The position numbers and the translations under genes were made by a program. From CALCEB01 sp035531475 (GTDB taxonomy: Bacteria; Acidobacteriota; Terriglobia; UBA7540), in the NCBI GenBank assembly GCA_035531475.1, contig DATKST010000101.1, forward strand, positions 7,192 to 71,191: 64,000 nucleotides of DNA, read 5' to 3'. Each line of letters starts with the position of its first letter. Positions within the stretch are counted from its first letter, which is position 1. Positions 18,470 to 25,712 of this stretch are shown here, piece after piece. Below the pieces are notes generated by a model that was not told the origin of the DNA, ran no database searches, and saw only the letters and a program-made list of their open reading frames with translations.

Positions 18470-19891
18470 TCATTCCACCGGATGCACCGGCAATCCGAAG
18501 GGTTTGAGCTGCTGCTGAATCACGCTCTGTTCGCCCACCGCCACGATCGTCTGCCGCGAAGCCGGAAAGTATTTGCGCCCGGCCTGGTCCACTTCCGCAA
18601 AGGTCACCGTTTGAATTTTTGAACTCTCTTCGCCCAATTCCTGCGGCGGCAACCCGACCACCCAAAGCGATGCGAGCCTCTCCGCAACGGCTTCCTGCAA
18701 TTGATATTCGATGGCCCGAATGCCCGTCAAGTAACGTTTGGCTCGGGTCAGTTCTTCGGGCGTGGGGCTGGTGGTGGCCATGCGGTTCATCTGATACAGA
18801 ATCTCATTCAGGCTCGCGCCCGTCACCGCATTGCGCACGCTGGCACGGGTTTCCAGCACCCCTGCTTCGCTGCGTTCCTGGATGTCCGCACCGGGCGAAT
18901 AGGTGTAGCCTTTGTCCTCGCGAATGTCGTTCACCAGGCGTGAACCGAACATCCCGCCATAAATGGCGTCGGCTACTTCGGCCGCTTCAAAGTCCGCGGA
19001 AGATTCCAGAGGGCCGAATGCGCCCAACCGGAATGCGGTCTGGACGGATCCCTTGCGAGGGACCAGGAAGACGCCGTGAGGATTGTTCTGCACGGGTTGC
19101 GGGACGGAAGCAGCGGGCGACCCCGCGGGCGTCGTCCAGCCGCCCAGCGCCTTTTGAACTGCGTTGGCCATCGGACCCGGATCGAAATCGCCCACCGCGA
19201 CCAGGATTGTCCGGTCCGGCCTGAAGCGCATTGCGTAGGCGCGGCGCAATTGGTCCGGCGTCGTAGCGGCAAGCGAAGCTTGCGTTAACGAAGTAACGCT
19301 GTAGGGATGGTTGTCGAACATCTCCCTGGCCAGAGCGCGGTTGGCAAGAAAAGAGGGCTCCGCTTCCGACGCGCGCAGGGAATCCGCCTCATTACGCTTG
19401 GCAAGCGCAACTTCACTATTCGGAAACGTGGCGTTCTCCAGAACGTCACTGAGAGTTTCGAGAGTGGACGAGGCCCACGACGCAAGAACGCTGATCATCG
19501 ACTCAGTAAAATCAGCGTGGGCGTCGCCGGTCAAATCACCACCGTCCGCTTGAAATGCCTCCGCAATCTGGCGGGCGTTTTTGCTTTGAGTGCCTTGGTC
19601 GATGGTATCCATCAAAAGCTTTGACAACCCCGGGCGGTCCTTTGGATCGGAGGCCATGCCGCCTCTCACGGCAACCGCAAACGAGACCTTGGGAAATCCA
19701 GCCCGCGAAACCATCCATAAGGTCAGCCCGTTTGCCAGACGCTTCTGGACAACTTGTGGCCCGCGAAACGGAACCAACGGGCCGTAAGCCGGCAGGTTTT
19801 TTGGCAGAGGCTGCGTCTTTTCCTGCGTCCATGCGGCTGGAAGAATCATCAGCCCGGCAAGGACGAACACCGTGGCGCGTATCAGCTTCAT
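18470..19891 (-). CDS. M16 family peptidase-like subunit lacking the zinc site
   Basis: A 473-residue exported protein with a signal peptide (about 1-22, ending AAWTQ). It has the M16 fold signatures: KRLANGLTLWMV, SFAVAVRGGMASDP, and the C-terminal RTILVAVGDFDP. Where active members have HxxEH, this one reads GLSKLLMDTIDQGT, so zinc binding and catalysis are lost. Its ATG overlaps the stop of the active partner by 4 bp (ATGA). By analogy with mitochondrial MPP and bacterial two-subunit M16B enzymes, it is expected to form a heterodimer with the upstream product in the periplasm (inference). Confidence 0.88.
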   Translation of the reverse strand: MKLIRATVFVLAGLMILPAAWTQEKTQPLPKNLPAYGPLVPFRGPQVVQKRLANGLTLWMVSRAGFPKVSFAVAVRGGMASDPKDRPGLSKLLMDTIDQGTQSKNARQIAEAFQADGGDLTGDAHADFTESMISVLASWASSTLETLSDVLENATFPNSEVALAKRNEADSLRASEAEPSFLANRALAREMFDNHPYSVTSLTQASLAATTPDQLRRAYAMRFRPDRTILVAVGDFDPGPMANAVQKALGGWTTPAGSPAASVPQPVQNNPHGVFLVPRKGSVQTAFRLGAFGPLESSADFEAAEVADAIYGGMFGSRLVNDIREDKGYTYSPGADIQERSEAGVLETRASVRNAVTGASLNEILYQMNRMATTSPTPEELTRAKRYLTGIRAIEYQLQEAVAERLASLWVVGLPPQELGEESSKIQTVTFAEVDQAGRKYFPASRQTIVAVGEQSVIQQQLKPFGLPVHPVE

Positions 19892-21282
19892 GGCCGGCCT
19901 CCCTTCGCATCATTCACCGTCTTTCCCATCAGCGTCTCGGGGACGCGGCTGATGATGGTGCGGTTGGTATCCACCAAGTATTTTCGACAGAAGGTCATGA
20001 TCTGGTCCGAAGTGACCTGAGCGATTTCGTCCGGAATTTTGTTGACCCGGCCGGGATCGCCGTCGAGAAGGGTGAAGTGCGATATCACTGAAGCCCGCTC
20101 CACGGGAATCTCAAGCTCAGCATACCAGTCGGATCGCATCTTGGCGCGAATGCGTTGAAGCTCAGCTTGTGAGGCGCCGTGGGCGGCCAGGTTCTGAATC
20201 ACTCCGTCGTAAGCGGTCAGCACATCGCGCTCAGAAACTTTGGGGGGATAAACAATGAATGAAGTCATCAGGGTGGGACCACCGTATTCGAATGGCGTGC
20301 CCAGCGGCCAGTTAACACCGCCATCCACCTCCAGCGCCACCTTCTTCCGCTTCACCAATGCCTGATAGAGCAACGAGGCCTGCCCGTTTTGAAGCATCTC
20401 CCCCACCACGGCGCCCACGATGGCGTCCGGAGAAGTGCGTGGGGGCATGCGATAACCGACGGCGAGGGCAGGAACCCGCGCCAGCTTGTCCTCCTCCACA
20501 GAACACCTTTCCGCCTTCTGCGGGGCTTCTTCCACATCCGGCTTCGCCGGGACGGCCCTCCTGGGAATCGAGTCAAAATACTGCTGCGCTTTCTGGAACA
20601 CTTCCTCCGGCGTCACATCACCCACCACGGCCAGCACGGCATTATTGGGGGCATGATAGGTTTCAAAGAATTTCCTCACGTCACCGATGTTGGCCGCGTC
20701 GAGATCCTTGAAATCACCGTAGAAGTTATGGGCGTTTGGATACCGGTTGAACGCTTTCTGTGGAAGATCGAGCCAGTAAAAGCTGCCGTAAGGCTGGTTC
20801 AAGACGTTATCGCGGACTTCTTCCTCCACCACGTTGCGCTGATTATTCAAATTCGCTACCGAAAAATCCAATCCTTTCAGCCGGTCCGCTTCGAGCCACA
20901 GCGCAGGGTTGAGAGCGGAGACGGGAGCGCTCTCAATATATTCAGTGAAGTCGAACCGCGTATCGCCATTGGTAAAACCTCCGCCGCCCTCAACCACCCG
21001 GTCAAAAATACCTTTGCGCGCCTCCGGCGTGCCCTCAAACATCATGTGCTCGAAGAGGTGGGCGAAACCGGTGCGGCCCTTCGGTTCAAGCCGAAAACCA
21101 ATGCCGTAAGCGATGCACAAGCCAAATGTCGGGGCGGAATCGTCCCGCGACACCACCACCGTCAAGCCGTTGTCGAGCGTCTTCACGGCCAGAGGGACCT
21201 TCCACTCCGGAGGCGTGGCAGGCGCCGCGACCAGCAACGAGCTAAAAACCAATGGTAGAAGCAATGCGTTGAGTTTCTTCAT
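19888..21282 (-). CDS. M16 family zinc peptidase, catalytic subunit
   Basis: A 464-residue exported zinc peptidase. A signal peptide covers about residues 1-21 (MKKLNALLLPLVF, then LLVAAPA). The inverted zinc motif HLFEH is at 75-79 inside GFAHLFEHMMFEGT, with the distal glutamate in NVVEEEVRDN about 75 residues later. The C-terminal homologous half lacks a metal site, as usual. It is the first gene of a two-gene unit with the inactive paralogue. It probably degrades or trims peptides in the periplasm; the substrate is unknown. Confidence 0.92.
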   Translation of the reverse strand: MKKLNALLLPLVFSSLLVAAPATPPEWKVPLAVKTLDNGLTVVVSRDDSAPTFGLCIAYGIGFRLEPKGRTGFAHLFEHMMFEGTPEARKGIFDRVVEGGGGFTNGDTRFDFTEYIESAPVSALNPALWLEADRLKGLDFSVANLNNQRNVVEEEVRDNVLNQPYGSFYWLDLPQKAFNRYPNAHNFYGDFKDLDAANIGDVRKFFETYHAPNNAVLAVVGDVTPEEVFQKAQQYFDSIPRRAVPAKPDVEEAPQKAERCSVEEDKLARVPALAVGYRMPPRTSPDAIVGAVVGEMLQNGQASLLYQALVKRKKVALEVDGGVNWPLGTPFEYGGPTLMTSFIVYPPKVSERDVLTAYDGVIQNLAAHGASQAELQRIRAKMRSDWYAELEIPVERASVISHFTLLDGDPGRVNKIPDEIAQVTSDQIMTFCRKYLVDTNRTIISRVPETLMGKTVNDAKGGRP

Positions 21283-21895
21283 TCATGCTCCTGGCGGAAA
21301 ATGATCGCCAATCCCTTTGAGACACGTCTCAAACATAAATTCGACGCCAAAAGTTGTCAAGAAATCACGCCGGCCGGTAGTGACTCAATTTGCTCCTTCA
21401 TCGTCATTCCCGCGAAAGCGGGAATCCACTCCGAATATCGTAGTAGCGTTCCGAACTCGTGCAAAAAAAGGATTGTACGGAGCATGGATCCCCGCCTTCG
21501 CGGGGATGACGGTGGCGAACAATGTCACAAAACATCAAACTGAGTCACCACCCGCCGGCCTGAGGGGTTTGCGTCGCGGATCGCGGCTCCCATTCCCGTT
21601 ACACGGCCAATAAGTATTTTGACCTGCGCGTATAATTCCACTAAAATAATCGATTTATACGGCTTGCCAGTAGACCCCGTGGCGGGAGACGAATTCCGGG
21701 ACTTCAGCAGCTAAGGCAATGTCTCGCAATTCAGGGGCTCGACCGGCTTGGCCCAAGCCAAAAACCGCAAGGTTCTGAAATGCTGCACGCTGAGTTATGC
21801 CTTACGGCTCAGACCTGCAGATCGTTCTCGTTAGCCCGGCTTGCAAGATTGGGAACAAACCTCGAACCGGCCGGGAGCGCGTCAAAGAGTGGAAT
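21283..21895. other. Divergent gap upstream of aroC
   Basis: About 610 bp between the M16 pair and aroC, which point apart. It contains a 177-bp palindromic element (21376-21552). Further right, TATAAT near 21633 could be a -10 box for aroC, but no good -35 was found at the right distance. No gene is credible here. Confidence 0.4.
21376..21552. repeat. Hybrid palindromic element: A-like ends, different core
   Basis: The left end is GGTAGTGACTCAATTTG and the right end CAAACTGAGTCACCACC, resembling the ends of the A elements (GGTAGTGGGTTAGTTTG). The core is a different hairpin pair, CGTCATTCCCGCGAAAGCGG and CCCCGCCTTCGCGGGGATGA, a widely seen intergenic palindrome type. It looks like the same terminal module carrying another core. 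Confidence 0.8.
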
Positions 21896-23071
21896 ATGCT
21901 GAAATTTCAAACCGCTGGCGAGTCGCACGGCCAGGGTCTGATCGCCATTGTCTCCGGCCTGCCGGCAGGTTTGCGCGTGGATTCTGCCTTCGTCAACCGC
22001 GAATTGAAGCGCCGCATGGGTGGCTATGGCCGCGGAGGCCGGATGAAAATCGAGTCGGACACGGCGCAATTCATTTCCGGCGTCCGGCACGGAGAAACCA
22101 TTGGATCTCCCATTGCCTTGGTCATCGAAAATCGCGACTGGGCAAATTGGAAGGATGCGATGGCGGTGGAGGACCAGCCCGAATCGCGCGCCAAGTATAA
22201 GCCACTCTCGCCGCCCCGGCCTGGCCACGCCGACCTGGCCGGCTGCTTGAAGTACAACTTCAAGGACGCGCGCTACGTGCTGGAGCGCGCGAGCGCCCGG
22301 GAAACGGCGGCGAGGGTGGGCGCAGGGTCGCTGGCCAAACTGTTTTTGGGAGCGATGGGAGTGCAAGTGGCCAGCCACGTGGTGGCGGTGGGAAGTGTGA
22401 CGCTGGGTCCGGCGCCGGTGCCCTTTCAGGCCATCCTCGCACTGCAAAGCAAGGAAGAAATCGTCATGAGCTGTGTGGATGAGGAAGTTGAAGCGAAGAT
22501 GAAAGAGGAAGTTGACCGGGCCACCGAGAACCGCGATACGGTGGGCGGCATCTTTGAAGTTCGCGCTGCGGGCGTTCCGCCCGGCCTCGGCTCCTGCGCG
22601 CAATGGGATGAGAGGCTGGACGGGCAGCTTGCCCAGGCGATCATGTCCATTCAAGCGGTAAAAGGCGTGGAGATCGGCGAGGCTTATATGAACGCCCTGC
22701 GCCCCGGCTCCGCCGTGCAGGATGAGATCGGTTACGACCGCAACACCTCCCATTTCACGCGCAAATCGAACCGCGCGGGTGGCCTGGAAGGCGGCATGAC
22801 CAACGGCGAAGAAATTGTGGTTCGCGGCTATTTGAAGCCCATCTCCACGCTGCGGCGGCCGCTCGAATCCGTAGATTTCGGGACGCGTGAACCCGTGAAA
22901 GCGGCATACGAGCGCTCGGATGTGTGCGTGGTCCCGGCCGCCGGCGTGGTGGGCGAAGCCATGATAGCATTGACGCTCGCTCGCGCCATGCTTGAGAAGT
23001 TTGGCGGCGATTCCATGATGGAGACGCGGCGCAATCTTGCAGGCTACCGTGAACAAGTGAGGCAATTTTAG
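21896..23071 (+). CDS. aroC: Chorismate synthase
   Basis: A 391-residue FMN-dependent enzyme that makes chorismate from EPSP, the last common step to aromatic amino acids. MLKFQTAGESHGQGL is the canonical start. RRMGGYGRGGRMKIESD, the GSPIALVIENRDWANW segment and the KSNRAGGLEGGMTNG motif are intact. Length fits the longer Gram-positive-like class (about 390) rather than the 360-residue enterobacterial class. The frame is open to 21797, but conservation starts at 21896. No other aro gene is nearby. Confidence 0.95.
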   Translation: MLKFQTAGESHGQGLIAIVSGLPAGLRVDSAFVNRELKRRMGGYGRGGRMKIESDTAQFISGVRHGETIGSPIALVIENRDWANWKDAMAVEDQPESRAKYKPLSPPRPGHADLAGCLKYNFKDARYVLERASARETAARVGAGSLAKLFLGAMGVQVASHVVAVGSVTLGPAPVPFQAILALQSKEEIVMSCVDEEVEAKMKEEVDRATENRDTVGGIFEVRAAGVPPGLGSCAQWDERLDGQLAQAIMSIQAVKGVEIGEAYMNALRPGSAVQDEIGYDRNTSHFTRKSNRAGGLEGGMTNGEEIVVRGYLKPISTLRRPLESVDFGTREPVKAAYERSDVCVVPAAGVVGEAMIALTLARAMLEKFGGDSMMETRRNLAGYREQVRQF

Positions 23072-23102
23072 CGAGGCTCCGCCTCAGACCGGCTGGTCGT
23101 GA

Positions 23103-23172
23103 CCCCCTCACCCGTCCCGCTACGCGGGCCACCCTCTCCCCCAATTCGAGGGAGAGGGATTGGAGGTAAGGG
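23103..23172. repeat. B-type hairpin repeat
   Basis: CCCCTCACCCGTCCCGCTACGC..., then CCCTCTCCCCCAATTCGAGG, GAGAGGGA, ending TAAGGGG. It is a diverged copy lying between aroC and def. Confidence 0.75.
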
Positions 23173-23221
23173 GCTCGGGCGGCGGCTGCAACGCTCAAGC
23201 CCGCCGGTATAAATTAAGACT

Positions 23222-23731
23222 ATGATCTATCCCATTGTGAAATACGGTGAACCCGTTCTCGAAACATCCTCCGCAGACATCACGGCATTCGATGCAGAAC
23301 TCGAAAAGCTGGTTAGTGACATGTTTGAAACCATGTATGCGGCCCGAGGCGTGGGCTTGGCGGCGCCGCAAATCGGAATCGGCAAGCGGCTGTGCGTCAT
23401 CGACGTCACCACCGGCGAGGACCCAAGGTCGCGGCTGGTGCTGGCGAATCCTGTCATTCTCTCCAACGAAGGGAACCAGACCGACGAGGAGGGTTGCCTG
23501 AGTCTGCCCAACCTCCGGGCGTCCACCCCGCGCCCTATGAAAGCCAAAGTGCGCGCCCAGGACGTTCATGGCACGGAATTCGAAATGTCCGGCGAGGGGT
23601 TGCTGGCGCGTGCTTTCTGCCACGAAATCGATCACTTGAAAGGCACACTTTTCATTCAACATCTCAGCAAACTGAAACGGGATTCAATTCGGCGCAAGGT
23701 GCGGAAAATGGTGAAGGCCGGAGAATGGTGA
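23222..23731 (+). CDS. def: Peptide deformylase
   Basis: A 169-residue Fe2+/Zn2+ hydrolase removing the formyl group from nascent proteins. The three motifs are present: GVGLAAPQIG at 43-52, EEGCLSLP with metal ligand C92, and HEIDH with H134, E135 and H138. Length is typical. It is followed on the same strand by fmt after 108 bp, the usual def-fmt pairing, which couples addition and removal of the formyl group. Confidence 0.96.
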   Translation: MIYPIVKYGEPVLETSSADITAFDAELEKLVSDMFETMYAARGVGLAAPQIGIGKRLCVIDVTTGEDPRSRLVLANPVILSNEGNQTDEEGCLSLPNLRASTPRPMKAKVRAQDVHGTEFEMSGEGLLARAFCHEIDHLKGTLFIQHLSKLKRDSIRRKVRKMVKAGEW

Positions 23732-23839
23732 GCGGGCTTTGAAGGCGCGGCTCACCTCCCATTGGAATGCGGACTGGTTTCCGGCGACGGCAGGCGCCTG
23801 CGACGCTATCACCTCAAACTATCTTTGCTAATACTGATC

Positions 23840-24781
23840 ATGCGGATCATTTTTTGCGGCACTCCTCAGTTCGCGGTTCCCACCCTCGAGCAGTTGATCG
23901 AAGAGAAATTTGAAATTGGCCTGGTGGTAACGAACCCCGACGAACCCCAGGGCCGGGGCTACCAGATGAAAGCATCTCCAGTAAAGGAGGCCGCAGCCAG
24001 AGCTGGACTGAAAGTCTTCCAGCCCGCCAAACTCAAGGATCCGTCCGTTCAGGAAGTCATCACCAGCGTCCACCCTGAAGCCATTATCGTGGTGGCTTAC
24101 GGCCATATTATTCCCGGCTGGATGATTGATCTCCCACCCTTCGGCGCTATCAACCTTCACGCTTCATTGCTGCCCAAGTATCGCGGCGCCGCCCCCATTC
24201 CGTGGTCGATTGTCCGGGGCGAGAGCGTTACTGGAGTGACGACCATGAAGATCGGGCGTGGCCTGGACACCGGTCCCATCCTGCTCCAAGAGGAAATAGC
24301 CATCGGCCCTGGCGACACTTCGGAAACGCTGGTCGAGCAGCTCAGCGTCATCGGCGCCAGCTTGATGATGAAAACGCTCCGGCGGATTGAATCGGCAAAT
24401 ATCGAACCCAGGCCGCAGGATGAGAGCGTGGCGACTTATGCCCCCATCCTCAGAAAGGAAGATGGGCGAATCGAGTGGAAAAAGTCAGCGGATGAAATCT
24501 GGAAGCTGGTGCGTGGCATGCGGCCCTGGCCTACCGCCTTCACCACGTTCCGGGGTCGCGGGTTACAAATCTGGGCAGTGGCTCCGGCAGCGGAGGTGGT
24601 CGATTCTTCTGTGCCATCGGGCACCTTGCGCACCGAACCCAAGCGGCTACTGGTGGCCTGCGGCGATTCTTCGTGGCTCGAAATTCAGGAACTTCAGCTT
24701 GAGGGGCGCAGGCGCATGGGAGCAACTGAATTCCTGAACGGGGTGCGGCTCCGCCCGGATGACAAACTGGGAGGACCGTGA
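23840..24781 (+). CDS. fmt: Methionyl-tRNA formyltransferase
   Basis: A 313-residue enzyme that formylates initiator Met-tRNA with 10-formyl-tetrahydrofolate. It starts MRIIFCGTPQFAVPTL. The catalytic region NLHASLLPKYRGAAPIPW and the GVTTMKIGRGLDTGPIL segment are intact, and a C-terminal OB-type domain (from about 205) binds tRNA. The frame extends back to a TTG at 23762, but the canonical N-terminus begins at the ATG at 23840. No strong ribosome site is visible for either. Confidence 0.96.
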   Translation: MRIIFCGTPQFAVPTLEQLIEEKFEIGLVVTNPDEPQGRGYQMKASPVKEAAARAGLKVFQPAKLKDPSVQEVITSVHPEAIIVVAYGHIIPGWMIDLPPFGAINLHASLLPKYRGAAPIPWSIVRGESVTGVTTMKIGRGLDTGPILLQEEIAIGPGDTSETLVEQLSVIGASLMMKTLRRIESANIEPRPQDESVATYAPILRKEDGRIEWKKSADEIWKLVRGMRPWPTAFTTFRGRGLQIWAVAPAAEVVDSSVPSGTLRTEPKRLLVACGDSSWLEIQELQLEGRRRMGATEFLNGVRLRPDDKLGGP

Positions 24782-24837
24782 GCCTGGAATGTGCAATTTC
24801 TTTACGGGGCGAGCGGCGGCGCTCCGTGGCATAGGAC

Positions 24838-24945
24838 CCATGCTGTTCACTTAGGGCCCATTGGAGAATAAACGCACACGGTTGAACCAGAGACCCTCAC
24901 CCACCGCTGCGCGGTCCCCCCTCTCCCCGCAAGCGGGGAGAGGGC
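24838..24945. repeat. Truncated C element with embedded B hairpin
   Basis: The end CCATGCTGTTCACTTAGGG followed by GAGAATAAACGCACACGG and GTTGAACCA matches, in reverse orientation, the right part of the C elements at 52.4/58.4 kb. It runs into CCCTCACCCACCGCTGCGCG and a CTCTCCCCGC AAGC GCGGGGAGAG-type hairpin. The opposite terminus is missing. Confidence 0.7.
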
Positions 24946-25067
24946 AGTTCATCCGCATTCGTCATGGGGCTTAGGGCAGATTAGACGGTGTTAGGCTGTT
25001 CCTGATATCGTTGATGGAGATTGGCTGGTTTCGGGCCAAAGCTTGGGCGAAGAGAGAGAGGTGATTT

Positions 25068-25712
25068 ATGAAACTCATGAATCTTGATATCCGTCGCTTC
25101 GCGCATGACACGTTCCGCATTGCCGGGACCAAGGTGATTTACATCGATCCGTTTCAGGTAAAGGACCGCGACCGGGCAGAAATCCTGCTTCTGACTCACG
25201 ACCATTTCGACCATTGCAGCCCCGAGGATTGTGAGAAGGTCCTTACTCCGCAGACCACCATTGTGGCCAGCGTGCGCTGCAAGGACGGGTTGAAGAACAT
25301 CAAGGCCAAAACGATCCACCTTGTCGAACCCGGTCAAAAGACGACTGTAGATGAAGTGCAAATCGAAGCGGTCGCAGCCTACAACATCAACAAATTCCGC
25401 GAACCGGGCCAGCCGTTTCACCCTCAAGGCGGCGGCGGTTGCGGCTTCGTGATTCAGATAGACGGCACCAAGGTCTACCACGCGGGCGATACCGACTGCA
25501 TCCCGGAGATGAGCTCCATCCGTTGCGATATTGCGCTGCTCCCGGTATCCGGAACTTACGTGATGACAGCGGAGGAAGCGGCAGACGCGGCTCGCGCTGT
25601 CAATCCAAAGACCGCCATCCCCATGCATTACGGCGCAATCGTCGGCACACAGGCGGATGCGGAGAAATTCAAATCTCTGGTGAAAAATTGCCAGGTTGAG
25701 ATCCTCGGATGA
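25068..25712 (+). CDS. MBL-fold metallo-hydrolase (UPF0173/UlaG-like)
   Basis: A 214-residue metallo-beta-lactamase-fold hydrolase. The metal motif THDHFDH is at 43-49, with HAGDTDCIPEM and PMHYGAIVGT giving the remaining ligands. The family includes lactonases such as UlaG and many proteins without known substrate. GAGAGAGGTG precedes the ATG. Its stop overlaps the next gene's ATG by 4 bp, so it is translationally coupled to the PIG-L deacetylase. That suggests, without proof, that both act on a common carbohydrate-derived compound. Confidence 0.85.
   Translation: MKLMNLDIRRFAHDTFRIAGTKVIYIDPFQVKDRDRAEILLLTHDHFDHCSPEDCEKVLTPQTTIVASVRCKDGLKNIKAKTIHLVEPGQKTTVDEVQIEAVAAYNINKFREPGQPFHPQGGGGCGFVIQIDGTKVYHAGDTDCIPEMSSIRCDIALLPVSGTYVMTAEEAADAARAVNPKTAIPMHYGAIVGTQADAEKFKSLVKNCQVEILG

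Noticed and set aside
21620..21640. TTGACC...TATAAT as an aroC promoter
   Set aside because: The two boxes are only 6 bp apart, so they cannot form one sigma-70 promoter.
21809..23065. A 418-codon frame opposite aroC
   Set aside because: Antisense shadow of chorismate synthase; no recognisable protein.
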